DNA of 64,000 nt from Desulfosporosinus hippei DSM 8344 (lineage in GTDB: Bacteria; Bacillota; Desulfitobacteriia; Desulfitobacteriales; Desulfitobacteriaceae). Numbering within the stretch: the stretch's first letter is position 1; the number at the start of each line of letters is the position of its first letter. Positions 34,520-43,759 of the stretch are shown piece by piece. The position numbers and the translations under genes were made by a program. The stretch lies in contig NZ_FNCP01000004.1 of the NCBI RefSeq assembly GCF_900100785.1, forward strand, positions 180,207 through 244,206, written 5' to 3'. Under the pieces are notes generated by a model. It was not told the origin of the DNA. It saw only the letters and a list, made by a program, of their open reading frames with translations, and did no database searches.

Positions 34520-35780
34520 TGGAAACTCCCTCCTTATTCTGCTTCATCATTTCATCTAAGGCCTGGATACGTGTGTCAAACTGGGCAGGAGAAAAGTTAC
34601 GAGGATCAGTTTGGTCTCCATCAAAGCTTACATAGGGTAAACCATTTTCTTTTTGGAGGATATCAGCAGTTTCTACATTCAGAAAACTCATGAGCTTACA
34701 GCTTCTGTTCTGATGATAAATAACACCGTCACACTTTCCGCCGCTAATTACGTCACTAAGAACCTTAACTTTGTTATCGAGACAAGTATTGATATAAATT
34801 CTAGTATAAGCTTCCGCCATTGAACTCATATCACCTGGTGTATAACTAACATTCCACAGACCCGGATAGGCTGAACCTGTCATTATATTGCCAAGATTCT
34901 TTAAGCCTTTAAATGTATGTCCCAGGTGCGGCCAAACAGCTATGCCTTCCCAAGTTACCCGCTTTTGTTCATTTCCTTTAAAGGCGAAGATCCCCTTATT
35001 AAGATTTTCTTCAAGTTCATCGGCAAACTTTTTAAAGGTAATTTCTGCGTAGTCTTTACTCCTTGCACAAACAATCAGGGCCATATAGTTGAAAAGATCA
35101 AAACCATTTAAAGGGGATGGTTTATGTGATGACAAAGCAGCGATTCTATTCCATTGGGCAACAGATCGTTGGGTTTGTTCCTGTACTTTTAAAAATTTGT
35201 CATAGTCGAATTTCTTGCCGCAAATTTCCTCAAGCTGAGTAATAGCTTCCTTAAACTGTTCCGCAATATAATCCTTGGCATACTGTGGAATGGGCATTGT
35301 ATGATTAAAGGGAACATCAATGATGATGCAAGGAATATTTAATTCAACGGCAAGATTCTCATACCACTTAAGCAAGGTGTTACAAATGTTGTTACAGGTT
35401 ATGACAAAATCGGGAAGGGGTATTCTGGCCGCTGGGGATTTTTCAAGCTTTTCCGGTGTTATTCCTGTTAAAGCCTCTTGTTTTAAAAGTTCCATATAAC
35501 CCAGATTTACTCTTGCATAGGAGCAAGTATCTACGTTATAGCCTTTTTCATCCGCAACTTCAAGCACATCTAAGGCACCTTTTCTGGCCCCAATACCCGC
35601 AGCATGGGTTTCAGGATATATCATCGCTACATCCATAGCTACACAAAACTCCGAAGGAGCAACGGATGCAGACCAACAAACAAGTTTTCCTTCTTTTTTT
35701 GCCTGTCTCGCTTCTTCATACAATTCTTCCTGATAGAAACCTAACAATTCTTTGGCGCTCATAGCTGTTGTATCAGTCAT
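34512..35780 (-). CDS. 2-Hydroxyacyl-CoA dehydratase, alpha-type subunit
   Basis: 422 residues, ATG 35780 with AGAGGTATG. HgdA/HadB/FldB family (LVCWSASVAPSEFCVAMDVAMIYPETHAAG, CSYARVNLGYM, DFVITCNNICNTLLKWYENL, PCIIIDVPFNH, GDQTDPRNF). Conserved cysteines in FCVA, TCSYA and CNNICN are likely Fe-S ligands. It is translationally coupled to the beta subunit. No electron-bifurcating ETF genes are present in the window. Confidence 0.92.
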   Translation of the reverse strand: MTDTTAMSAKELLGFYQEELYEEARQAKKEGKLVCWSASVAPSEFCVAMDVAMIYPETHAAGIGARKGALDVLEVADEKGYNVDTCSYARVNLGYMELLKQEALTGITPEKLEKSPAARIPLPDFVITCNNICNTLLKWYENLAVELNIPCIIIDVPFNHTMPIPQYAKDYIAEQFKEAITQLEEICGKKFDYDKFLKVQEQTQRSVAQWNRIAALSSHKPSPLNGFDLFNYMALIVCARSKDYAEITFKKFADELEENLNKGIFAFKGNEQKRVTWEGIAVWPHLGHTFKGLKNLGNIMTGSAYPGLWNVSYTPGDMSSMAEAYTRIYINTCLDNKVKVLSDVISGGKCDGVIYHQNRSCKLMSFLNVETADILQKENGLPYVSFDGDQTDPRNFSPAQFDTRIQALDEMMKQNKEGVSNE

Positions 35781-35798
35781 CTCTCATACCTCTTTCCT

Positions 35799-36584
35799 TT
35801 ATTTATTAGCTCCCCTAACTTCTTCGAAGGCAAAGATAGCAGCTCCAAGGGCAGCTGTAATTTGTGGATTAGGAGCTACAATGACAGGTTTTTTTAGTTC
35901 TTTGCTTATTGCCCGGACAACCCCTAAGTCCTTAGCAACACCTCCGCACATAACAATGTCCTCTTCCACCCCACATCTATAGGCAAGTCCACAGGCTTTG
36001 CTAGCAACTGACTGGTGAACCCCTGCAATAATATTCTCTTTAGCAACTCCGTTGGAAAGCTGAGATATTACCTCAGATTCTGCAAAAACTGTGCAAGTGC
36101 TGCTGACTGTGGCAGGTTCTGTTGCACGAGCATCGTATTCTGCCATATCATCAAGATTAACTTCAAGTACTCGTGACATAACATCTAGAAAACGTCCGGT
36201 TCCGGCGGCACATTTATCATTCATAAAAAACTGCTTAACGCCGCCTTTACTGTCAAGTCTAATTGCCTTAACATCTTGACCGCCGATATCAATGATTAAT
36301 TTTGCTGAAGGAACTAAAAAGAAAACTCCCTTAGCCTGACAACTGATTTCGCTAATTTGTTTGTGTGCTTCTTCCACAGAAGATCTTCCGTAGCCTGTTG
36401 CAATAATTTTAGCCATGTCTTCCAATTTAAGACCTGCTTTGGAAAGAGCTTCATCCAGTACACGTTTAGGTCCTGACGAACCTGTTCCAATCTGAATAAC
36501 TTCTCCAGCGATAATATTAGCTCCATCTTCAAGTATTACAACCTTTGAGGATGAGGACCCAATATCAATCCCCATTGTAAACAT
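35799..36584 (-). CDS. Activator ATPase of 2-hydroxyacyl-CoA dehydratase
   Basis: 261 residues, ATG 36584 (AAGGGGATTAATCT upstream). ASKHA fold with MGIDIGSSSSKVV, IDIGGQDVKAIRLDSKGGV and MNDKCAAGTGRFLDVM, the cluster cysteine of the HgdC family; CGGVAKDLG contains the second cysteine position. A homodimer with one 4Fe-4S cluster uses ATP to inject a high-energy electron into the dehydratase. Placed between the CoA-transferase and the dehydratase genes, as in had/lcd clusters. Confidence 0.95.
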   Translation of the reverse strand: MFTMGIDIGSSSSKVVILEDGANIIAGEVIQIGTGSSGPKRVLDEALSKAGLKLEDMAKIIATGYGRSSVEEAHKQISEISCQAKGVFFLVPSAKLIIDIGGQDVKAIRLDSKGGVKQFFMNDKCAAGTGRFLDVMSRVLEVNLDDMAEYDARATEPATVSSTCTVFAESEVISQLSNGVAKENIIAGVHQSVASKACGLAYRCGVEEDIVMCGGVAKDLGVVRAISKELKKPVIVAPNPQITAALGAAIFAFEEVRGANK

Positions 36585-36603
36585 AGATTAATCCCCTTTT
36601 TGA

Positions 36604-38160
36604 TTATTTCTTCAAGTTCATTAGTTCTTCACTAAAAAGTCTTGAATCCATAATTTTAATATTTTTGTCAACGGTAGGGACAAAATCCATTAAATCTATA
36701 ATTTGTGTTTGAATATCAATTCCGGGAGCAACTTCAATTAAGTTAAGTCCCTCTTCTTTTAATTCAAATACAGCTCTTTCTGTTATATATAAAACAGGTT
36801 GTTTAGTTTTATTTGCATATTTTCCACTAAATGTTACCTGTTCAACTTGTTTAATAAATTTCCTTTGAGTTCCTTCTTGTTCTATTATTAACTTGCCATC
36901 TTCAATTTTTTGTTTTAAGCCTCTTGCTGTAAATGTACCGCAGAAGAATACTTTTTTAGCATTTTGGGTGATATTGATGAAACCACCACATCCCGGTATT
37001 TTGGGACCAAATCTGCTGACATTAATGTTACCCTGTTCATCACATTCAGCTAAGCCTAAAAATGCCATGTCCAGACCGCCGCCGTCATAAAAATCAAACT
37101 GACTATTTTGGTCAATAATAGCGTCAGGATTTAAAGTAGCACCAAATCTAGCTCCACCTTGAGGACTACCTCCTATTGCTCCTGATTCAACAGTTAATGT
37201 CATATAACTTGCTATTCCTTCTTCACTTGCAACTTGGGCAACATACTCTGGTGTTCCTACACCTAAGTTAACAACTGTATCTTTCACCAATTCCATAGCT
37301 GCTCTTCTGCCAATAACTTTTTTAATACTCAATGGGGTCATTTCCACATTACCTTCAGGTGCTCTTACTGCCCCACAAAGGGCTGGATTATATTCATGTC
37401 CAACACTTTGTTCATGATCTTTCATATCAACTACTTCTACAACAGCATGAACATAAATGCCTGGTATTTGTACCAGTCTGGGGTCTAAAGTACCACCTTT
37501 TACAACCTTTTCCACTTGAACAATTACTTTTCCACCATTATTTATAACTGCCTGTGCTATAGATGTAACCTCAATAGTAGCTACTTCTTTTTCTAGGGTT
37601 ACATTACCATACTCATCCGCATAAGTACCTCTAAGGAAGGCGATATCTATAGGAAAAGCTTTGTAGAAAAGCTTTTCTTCATTGCCGATTTTTATAACTT
37701 CGACTAAATCTTCTGTCGTCCTAGCGTTTATTTTACCTCCGCCATTTCTTGGATCAACAAAAGTACCTAATCCAACATGTGTAATTGTACCAGGCCTATG
37801 ACCCGCAGCATCTCTAATAACATATTCCAAAGCACCTTGTGGTAAATTATAACCTTCACATTTATTAGCTAGACACAGTTCGCCTAACTTTGGAGCAGTA
37901 TTTAAATGACCTGCTATTACTCTTTTAACCAAACCTTCGTGAGCAAAATGATCACCGCCAGTGCCGTTCCTGCTCCCTTGTGATGCTGGATAAAACAAAG
38001 TTATATTTTGAGGATAGCCAGTCTCTAAAAATTTCTTTTCTATTGCCTTAAAAAGTGATTCCGGAAGACTATTTCCAACAAATCCACTGGTACAAAGAGT
38101 TTCCCCATCTTTAACTAAATCAACAGCCTCTTCTGCTGTAAGAATAATAACCTTCTTCAT
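36604..38160 (-). CDS. Propionate/lactate-type CoA transferase (family I, fused subunits)
   Basis: 518 residues, ATG 38160 with GGAGGACAAAT. Fused alpha-beta family I CoA-transferase of Pct type: TSGFVGNSLPESLFKAIEK near the N-terminus, TLTVESGAIGG with the probable catalytic glutamate E325, then FDFYDGGGLDMAFLGLAE, SRFGPKIPGCGGFINITQNAKKV. This length and motif set match clostridial propionate CoA-transferase. It would activate the hydroxyacid with acetyl- or propionyl-CoA for the dehydratase encoded downstream. A structured leader and a hairpin precede the gene. Confidence 0.9.
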   Translation of the reverse strand: MKKVIILTAEEAVDLVKDGETLCTSGFVGNSLPESLFKAIEKKFLETGYPQNITLFYPASQGSRNGTGGDHFAHEGLVKRVIAGHLNTAPKLGELCLANKCEGYNLPQGALEYVIRDAAGHRPGTITHVGLGTFVDPRNGGGKINARTTEDLVEVIKIGNEEKLFYKAFPIDIAFLRGTYADEYGNVTLEKEVATIEVTSIAQAVINNGGKVIVQVEKVVKGGTLDPRLVQIPGIYVHAVVEVVDMKDHEQSVGHEYNPALCGAVRAPEGNVEMTPLSIKKVIGRRAAMELVKDTVVNLGVGTPEYVAQVASEEGIASYMTLTVESGAIGGSPQGGARFGATLNPDAIIDQNSQFDFYDGGGLDMAFLGLAECDEQGNINVSRFGPKIPGCGGFINITQNAKKVFFCGTFTARGLKQKIEDGKLIIEQEGTQRKFIKQVEQVTFSGKYANKTKQPVLYITERAVFELKEEGLNLIEVAPGIDIQTQIIDLMDFVPTVDKNIKIMDSRLFSEELMNLKK

Positions 38161-38199
38161 ATTTGTCCTCCTCCAATGTTATCCTCAGTGATATAACCT

Positions 38200-38218
38200 G
38201 CCCCGCAAATTGCGGGGC
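38200..38218. other. Palindromic hairpin ahead of the CoA-transferase gene
   Basis: GCCCCGCA-AAT-TGCGGGGC, 8-bp stem. It lies 40 bases upstream of the start codon, without T-run. Confidence 0.5.
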
Positions 38219-38271
38219 ATTTAAACAGTACAAATAAAAAGGGTATAAAATTGCTCTTCAATAAAAGCTAA

Positions 38272-38353
38272 CTCAGAACTTCCGGCTTTGCTTTGTTATT
38301 TAGACTTCATCAAGTCAAGACTAAAGACATCTGGCCGGCCGGAAGGATCTGAG
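38272..38353 (-). promoter_or_regulatory. Structured leader candidate upstream of the CoA-transferase gene
   Basis: Outer stem of 6 bp (38272-38277 / 38348-38353), small internal loop, 8 bp (38279-38286 / 38338-38345), then an inner hairpin TTTAGACTT…AAGTC…CTAAA. About 82 nt. It does not match a riboswitch consensus I know. Confidence 0.45.
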
Positions 38354-38566
38354 TACCAAAAAATCACTTATAATGATATTTCTAATTAATTGCAATATTC
38401 AAAATGTTTTTGACTTGAGTATACGACTAATCTATCTTGATAAGTACTCAGCAGGATCAATTTTCTGTTTTGAAGCAAACATGAACACTATATGATAATA
38501 TGGTTCCTCTTAATTCTACTTGCTGCCTTAGATTCATGTTGCAAACTATTTGGTGGGAATGTTTTC

Positions 38567-38749
38567 TTAAAAATAGTCCTCTGCATAAAGGTTTATAAAT
38601 CCACAATTTAAGCAAACAAATTTTATGATGTTTTGACTTTGTGGATTAACAACCACTTCACTATTCTCAATTAAGGTAAATACATCATCTCTTGTTTTGA
38701 TATCCACCTGTTTTATTTGTCCTGAATGACAAGCAATACACTCTTTCAT
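38567..38749 (-). CDS. 60-residue zinc-ribbon-like protein
   Basis: ATG 38749 with AAAGGAG five bases upstream. Two CxxC knuckles, CIACHSG at 4-7 and CLNCG near 48-51, surround a charged middle, a rubredoxin/zinc-ribbon layout. It lies between the acyl-CoA dehydrogenase gene and the dehydratase operon on the same strand, with 400 bases before the CoA-transferase start. Small zinc-ribbon proteins of this type are common next to metabolic operons but unassigned. Confidence 0.65.
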   Translation of the reverse strand: MKECIACHSGQIKQVDIKTRDDVFTLIENSEVVVNPQSQNIIKFVCLNCGFINLYAEDYF

Positions 38750-38965
38750 ATTTCTCCTTTCTACATAACGATATCACTCCATAAACCGTCGGTTGGTCTT
38801 TATATTTCTTTCTCATTCAACCTCGAATTTATGGAAATCTCATAACTCAAAATGGAAAGTGATTAAAAGAGCAATCACGATAAAACCGTGGTTTTTTAAT
38901 ACGAAAATATCTAAGTGTATTAATTCCGCCCTCTGCCATAAACGCAAATCTATTATATTGGGGAT

Positions 38966-40108
38966 CTAATCTTTAAAAATTTCTCCAGCAATAATCATTC
39001 TCATTATTTGATTTGTTCCTTCATAGATCTGAGTTATCTTAGCATCTCTCATCATTCTTTCAACATGATAATCCTTCATGAAGCCATTTCCACCAAGCAT
39101 CTGAACGCATTCTACAGTTACATGCATGGCTGCATCTGTACAAGCCATTTTTGCCTTAGCTGCTGAAACTGAATAAGGTCTTCCTTCTTGTTTATCAAGA
39201 ACTCCTTTATACAATAGATACTTAGCTTGTTCAATTTCAATCGCTAATTCAGCCATTTTAAATGCTAAATACTGATTCTTAAATAAAGGCTTGCCAAACT
39301 GTATTCTTTCTTTCAGATATTTTACCGCACAATCATATGCTCCTTCTGCAAGACCAAGTCCTTGTGCGGCGACTCCGAATCTCCCACCATCAAGAGTTTT
39401 CATTGCTATCCCAAAACCTTTTCCCTCTTGTTTTACTAAGTTTTCAGCTGGGACAATACAGTCTTCAAAAAGCAGTTCTGAAACTTTAGTTGCTCTTATC
39501 CCACATTTGTTTTCAATAGTGCCTATTGAAAATCCCGGGAAACCTTTTTCAAGAATAAACGCTGATAATCCTTTTGTTCCTTGACTTAAATCCGTTGAAG
39601 CAAATACTAAGAAGGTCTCTGATAGAGGGCCATTTGTGATGAAGCATTTGGAACCATTTAATATATAGTGATCTCCATCTTTTACAGCTCTAGTTCTTAC
39701 ACCGGCTGCATCTGAGCCCGCATTTGGCTCAGTTAATCCGAAAGAGCCAAATTTCTTTCCGGAACATACATCTGGAAGATATTTTTTCTTTTGTTCCTCT
39801 GAAGCGTTTTGATATATTCCTCCTGCACAGAGAGAGGTATTTACAGAATATGAGATACCAACGGCACTATGCACCTTGGAAATTTCTTCTACGGCTAAGA
39901 TGTAGGATAAATAATCTCCGTCGGAACCACCATATTCTGATGGGAACGGTAAGCCCAATAAACCCATCTCACCCATCTTCTTATAAAGATCTACAGGAAA
40001 TGTACTAGTTTCGTCGCTCTCAAGTACGATAGGTAAAAGTTCCTTTTGTGCAAAATCCCTGGCCACTTTCTGAATCATCTCTTGCTCTTCTGTTAAACTA
40101 AAATTCAT
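38966..40108 (-). CDS. Acyl-CoA dehydrogenase (short-chain, Bcd/AcdB-like)
   Basis: 380 residues, ATG 40108 behind GGAGGAGG. Full family signature: FGLTEPNAGSDAAGVRTRA, HYILNGSKCFITNGP, and VECVQMLGGNGFMKDYHVERMMRDAKITQIYEGTNQI with the catalytic glutamate in YEGT. In reductive Stickland or acrylate pathways this enzyme, with ETF, reduces the enoyl-CoA formed by the dehydratase; it could also oxidise acyl-CoA. No etfAB lie nearby. Likely part of the same pathway as the genes at 33401-38160, on the same strand but with its own promoter region. Confidence 0.93.
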   Translation of the reverse strand: MNFSLTEEQEMIQKVARDFAQKELLPIVLESDETSTFPVDLYKKMGEMGLLGLPFPSEYGGSDGDYLSYILAVEEISKVHSAVGISYSVNTSLCAGGIYQNASEEQKKKYLPDVCSGKKFGSFGLTEPNAGSDAAGVRTRAVKDGDHYILNGSKCFITNGPLSETFLVFASTDLSQGTKGLSAFILEKGFPGFSIGTIENKCGIRATKVSELLFEDCIVPAENLVKQEGKGFGIAMKTLDGGRFGVAAQGLGLAEGAYDCAVKYLKERIQFGKPLFKNQYLAFKMAELAIEIEQAKYLLYKGVLDKQEGRPYSVSAAKAKMACTDAAMHVTVECVQMLGGNGFMKDYHVERMMRDAKITQIYEGTNQIMRMIIAGEIFKD

Positions 40109-40199
40109 TTTATTGCCTCCTCCTAAATTTCAAACAGCCCTTCGGCATTCGCTGAGGCAGTCGGGACAAGGATTTCCTTGAACCAACTTTTTATTGCAG

Positions 40200-40231
40200 T
40201 CCTCCCACTTTTAGTGGGAGGATGTTTTTTT
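40200..40231 (+). terminator. Plus-strand terminator upstream of the acyl-CoA dehydrogenase gene
   Basis: TCCTCCCACT-TTT-AGTGGGAGGA followed by TGTTTTTTT. It points on the plus strand, yet no plus gene precedes it; the gene behind it (minus) reads the other way. A short transcript antisense to that gene's leader is possible. Confidence 0.7.
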
Positions 40232-40545
40232 ATCGAGCTAAACTGGAAAATTCACGTGAAATAAATACAAAACGTCCTCATAATTTGATTGGCAAGGGGA
40301 CTATTCTATTAAATTTTTGGGTGTCGCTTTGAAACCTATACTAATTTCTCACGAACGTATCAGATTCCGTTCTCCTACTTCTCCGCGAGCATTATTCCGG
40401 CGGGATCTGTACTGTTGACCATGATGACTGTCCTCTACTTAAATATAGGTTCACTTGACCTTTCCATAGCGCATACTAAATTCCATACCACCTCCTTAAA
40501 TTTTTGATTTAGTTAAATATTCAAAAGCTTTTGATAATTGAATAT
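40232..40545. other. No gene seen
   Basis: Promoter region between divergent genes plus decayed sequence around 40360-40490. No supported frame. Confidence 0.45.
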
Positions 40546-40561
40546 TACTTGCTAGCAAGTA
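40546..40561. promoter_or_regulatory. Palindrome TACTTGCTAGCAAGTA, probable MarR-type operator
   Basis: Perfect 16-bp dyad in the region between the divergent acyl-CoA dehydrogenase and marR genes. A 12-bp version (TTTGCTAGCAAA) lies at 41230-41241, just after marR. Confidence 0.5.
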
Positions 40562-40773
40562 TTTTGTCAACAAATAAATATGTATAAATATAGTATTTTA
40601 TACTTAAGGTTCCTATCAAAAAATTCCAAGTCGCATTAGCAATTAACCTGTTAACTACACTATGCTCGTCTAGAAAATCATACTTCACTCTGATGCTTTG
40701 TAGACTTAATTGACAAGATAAATAAGTTTGAAATATAGTGGTAATATAATTAATAAATAGAGGTGCTGTAATT

Positions 40774-41178
40774 ATGGAAATGACTGAATGTATCAATTTC
40801 TTACTAACTCATGCACAACAAAAAGTTTTTAAATGTTTAAAGTCAGAACTTGAACCGTTTAACGTAACGCCTGTGCAATATGGAGTGTTACAATGTCTTT
40901 GGGATAAGGGCAGTCAAACTCCCAAGCAAATTGGGAATGTTTTGGGTTTAGATAGCTCAACTATCACTGGAATCCTGGATAGATTAGAAAACAAAGCATT
41001 GATTATGAGGAATACTTGTAAAGGAGATCGGCGAACTATCAATGTTGATTTTACTGAAGAGGGATTCAAATTGCGTGATCCAATAGGTAAAATTATTGAA
41101 GAAGTAAATAAAGAAGTATTAAAACAATTTAGTTCAGAAGAACAAAATCAATTAAAGAAATTTTTAGAGCGAATTTAA
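40774..41178 (+). CDS. MarR-family regulator
   Basis: 134 residues, ATG 40774 with GAGGTG upstream. Winged-helix motifs: VTPVQYGVLQCLWDKGSQTPKQIGNVLGLDSSTITGILDRLENKALI and the wing CKGDRRTINVDFTEEG. MarR proteins bind short palindromes as dimers and respond to small ligands such as phenolics or acyl-CoA. Its position between CoA-ester genes, with palindromes on both sides, suggests control of the acyl-CoA dehydrogenase and thioesterase genes. Confidence 0.92.
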   Translation: MEMTECINFLLTHAQQKVFKCLKSELEPFNVTPVQYGVLQCLWDKGSQTPKQIGNVLGLDSSTITGILDRLENKALIMRNTCKGDRRTINVDFTEEGFKLRDPIGKIIEEVNKEVLKQFSSEEQNQLKKFLERI

Positions 41179-41229
41179 ACGAAAATTATAAAAGAATGGC
41201 TGATGAAGCCTATTTTTTTAATAGATTAC

Positions 41230-41241
41230 TTTGCTAGCAAA
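41230..41241. promoter_or_regulatory. Second TTGCTAGCAA palindrome
   Basis: TTTGCTAGCAAA shares the TTGCTAGCAA core with 40546-40561. It is followed by ATACTTG, resembling the outer arm of the first site. Confidence 0.4.
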
Positions 41242-41342
41242 ATACTTGTTAGAAAGCATTCTGCTACATAACGGAACTGTCCTCCGATGAGCTAGGGTCG
41301 AATTCCGTGTTAAATTAGTTATAATCAAAGGTGGACAATAAA

Positions 41343-41380
41343 AAACCTTCCCAGTCTCTAAAGCCCAGGAAGGTTTCTCT
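41343..41380 (+). terminator. Terminator after marR
   Basis: AAACCTTCC / GGAAGGTTT with a 16-base loop and short following TCTC. Weak T-run. Confidence 0.5.
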
Positions 41381-41577
41381 AATGAACGGTGTTGTTTCGT
41401 TTTGCGTTTTTAATTCATAATATTCTTAATTAATTATTTATTTCACATTGCAGGAAGTAGACAGAAAATATAGAATGTTCAACGCTATTAGGGGGCTCTT
41501 GACCACCTAGAAAAATTTATTGATTTGCTTAGTCAAAGAATACTTCGATATATTTACTTTATTAAGGAGGGCATCAA

Positions 41578-42003
41578 ATGAAAAGCACTTTACAATCTGG
41601 TTTGTATTATGAGTTTAAGTTTACTGTTCCAGAAGACAAAACTGTTCCTTATCTTTACCCAGAATCGGAAGAATTCCAAGCAATGCCTAAAGTGTTTGGA
41701 ACGGGATTTATGGTGGGCTTATTTGAATGGGCATGTATTAAAGCTATCAATCCTCATTTGGATTGGCCTAACGAACAAACCGTTGGCACCGATGTTAAAT
41801 TAAGCCACATTGCCGCTACACCGCCAGGTTTTACTGTTACAGTTAAACTACGTTTAGAAAAGATCGAGGGTAAAAAATTACTGTTTCATGTAGAAGCCCA
41901 TGATGGGGTAAACCAAATTTCTGAAGGTACTCATGAGAGATTCATCATTAATGCAGCTAAGTTTAATGAAAAGGTAACCCGGAAATCAGAGACAAAGGCA
42001 TAA
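41578..42003 (+). CDS. Hotdog-fold acyl-CoA thioesterase (FlK-like)
   Basis: 141 residues, ATG 41578 with AGGAGGG upstream. Hotdog fold: VFGTGFMVGLFEWACIKAINPHLDWPNEQTVGTDVKLSHIAATPPGFTVTVKLRLEKIEGKKLLFHVEAHDGVNQISEGTHERFII, shown here only to name the fluoroacetyl-CoA-thioesterase-like family features: E in FEWA, T in QTVGT and the H in LSHIAATP. It would hydrolyse short acyl-CoA. Being next to marR and CoA genes, it may relieve CoA trapping when the pathway is blocked. Confidence 0.8.
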   Translation: MKSTLQSGLYYEFKFTVPEDKTVPYLYPESEEFQAMPKVFGTGFMVGLFEWACIKAINPHLDWPNEQTVGTDVKLSHIAATPPGFTVTVKLRLEKIEGKKLLFHVEAHDGVNQISEGTHERFIINAAKFNEKVTRKSETKA

Positions 42004-42124
42004 CTGAGCTTCGCATTACAGGAAATGCCCATCCCCACTGAATTATGTGATACGGTTTCTCAATTATGCATTGCAATATAAAAGGAAATTTATCATAAGG
42101 TACATGTATTGAATATTGAAAGTT

Positions 42125-42154
42125 AAAAAGCATCTGCCTTCATTCAGCAGATGC
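42125..42154 (-). terminator. Terminator of the YwbE gene
   Basis: Minus strand GCATCTGC-TGAATGAAG-GCAGATGC then TTTTT. Confidence 0.9.
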
Positions 42155-42164
42155 CCTAATGATT

Positions 42165-42365
42165 TTAAACTGTCTTTATAATTTCTTGAACTCTTCCAAT
42201 TTGCCCATCCTCAAGTCTTACTTTAATTCCTCTCGGATGTTTCTGGGAGTTTGTTAGGATATCTTTAACAATACCACGCGTCCTTTTTCCTGTTCTTTGG
42301 TCTTCTTTTAAAACAATATTTACTGTGATTCCAGAATGAATATTACTTCTTACTTGGCCATCCAA
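42165..42365 (-). CDS. ywbE: YwbE family protein (DUF2196)
   Basis: 66 residues, TTG 42365 with GGAGG about 10 bases upstream. The sequence NIHSGITVNIVLKEDQRTGKRTRGIVKDILTNS and HPRGIKVRLEDGQIGRVQ is the full DUF2196 signature, a short basic beta protein found in many Firmicutes. The conserved KHPRGIKV segment is intact. Function unknown. Own terminator. Confidence 0.92.
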   Translation of the reverse strand: MDGQVRSNIHSGITVNIVLKEDQRTGKRTRGIVKDILTNSQKHPRGIKVRLEDGQIGRVQEIIKTV

Positions 42366-42497
42366 TCTTATTAATCCTCCCTTCTATGATTTAAGCATAA
42401 CACATGGTACCAAACATTCGTTTTTGTTTTAATGTATAATTGGAAATAATATCCTTACCATCTGAGCGAAAGCTCTTTTCGCCGTGACTTGAAATCT

Positions 42498-43297
<800 letters not shown>

Positions 43298-43339
43298 TCA
43301 AAACAGGCAATTTTTAATCTATGAATCGTATAAACCCCC

Positions 43340-43576
43340 ATGTCCAAATTTCCAGGTCGCATATCCCCATCATCTTTACGTAAAGATATTAAGGATAAGT
43401 TTTATCTCTATGAAAAAGCGGGGGTAAATCAATATTGGATTATCTACCCCGAACAAAAAACTGTCGTAGTTTTTAGATTGGACAAAGAAGGAAAATTTGG
43501 TCGCCCCGACATCTATTGCAAAACTGATTTAATACAATTTGAGATATCTAGATCGATACGCATAGATTTATCATAG
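43340..43576 (+). pseudogene. Uma2-family (DUF820) nuclease C-terminal fragment
   Basis: KDIKDKFYLYEKAGVNQYWIIYPEQKTVVVFRLD is the conserved C-terminal half of Uma2/DUF820 proteins (E-x-K type restriction-like fold). Only about 70 of 190 residues are present and the first residues are unrelated. No ribosome binding site. Followed by a terminator. Confidence 0.75.
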
Positions 43577-43593
43577 GTATTTAAAGAGTATTG

Positions 43594-43624
43594 ACAAAGT
43601 GCCCCTTAGGGAGCCTTTGTTTTA
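43594..43624 (+). terminator. Terminator after the Uma2 fragment
   Basis: ACAAAG-tGC-cCCTTAGGG-aGC-cTTTGT then TTTAAG. Confidence 0.65.
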
Positions 43625-43759
43625 AGTGTGAAATTGTCATCGTTCTCTCAACGATTTTCTGCTTCTTTCGTTCTTAAGAAACAAACTGTAACTCTTGATT
43701 ATTTTCATGGCAATGGCCTTTACATAAGCGGCAATCCCTCTTTTCCAAAAACAAAAAGC

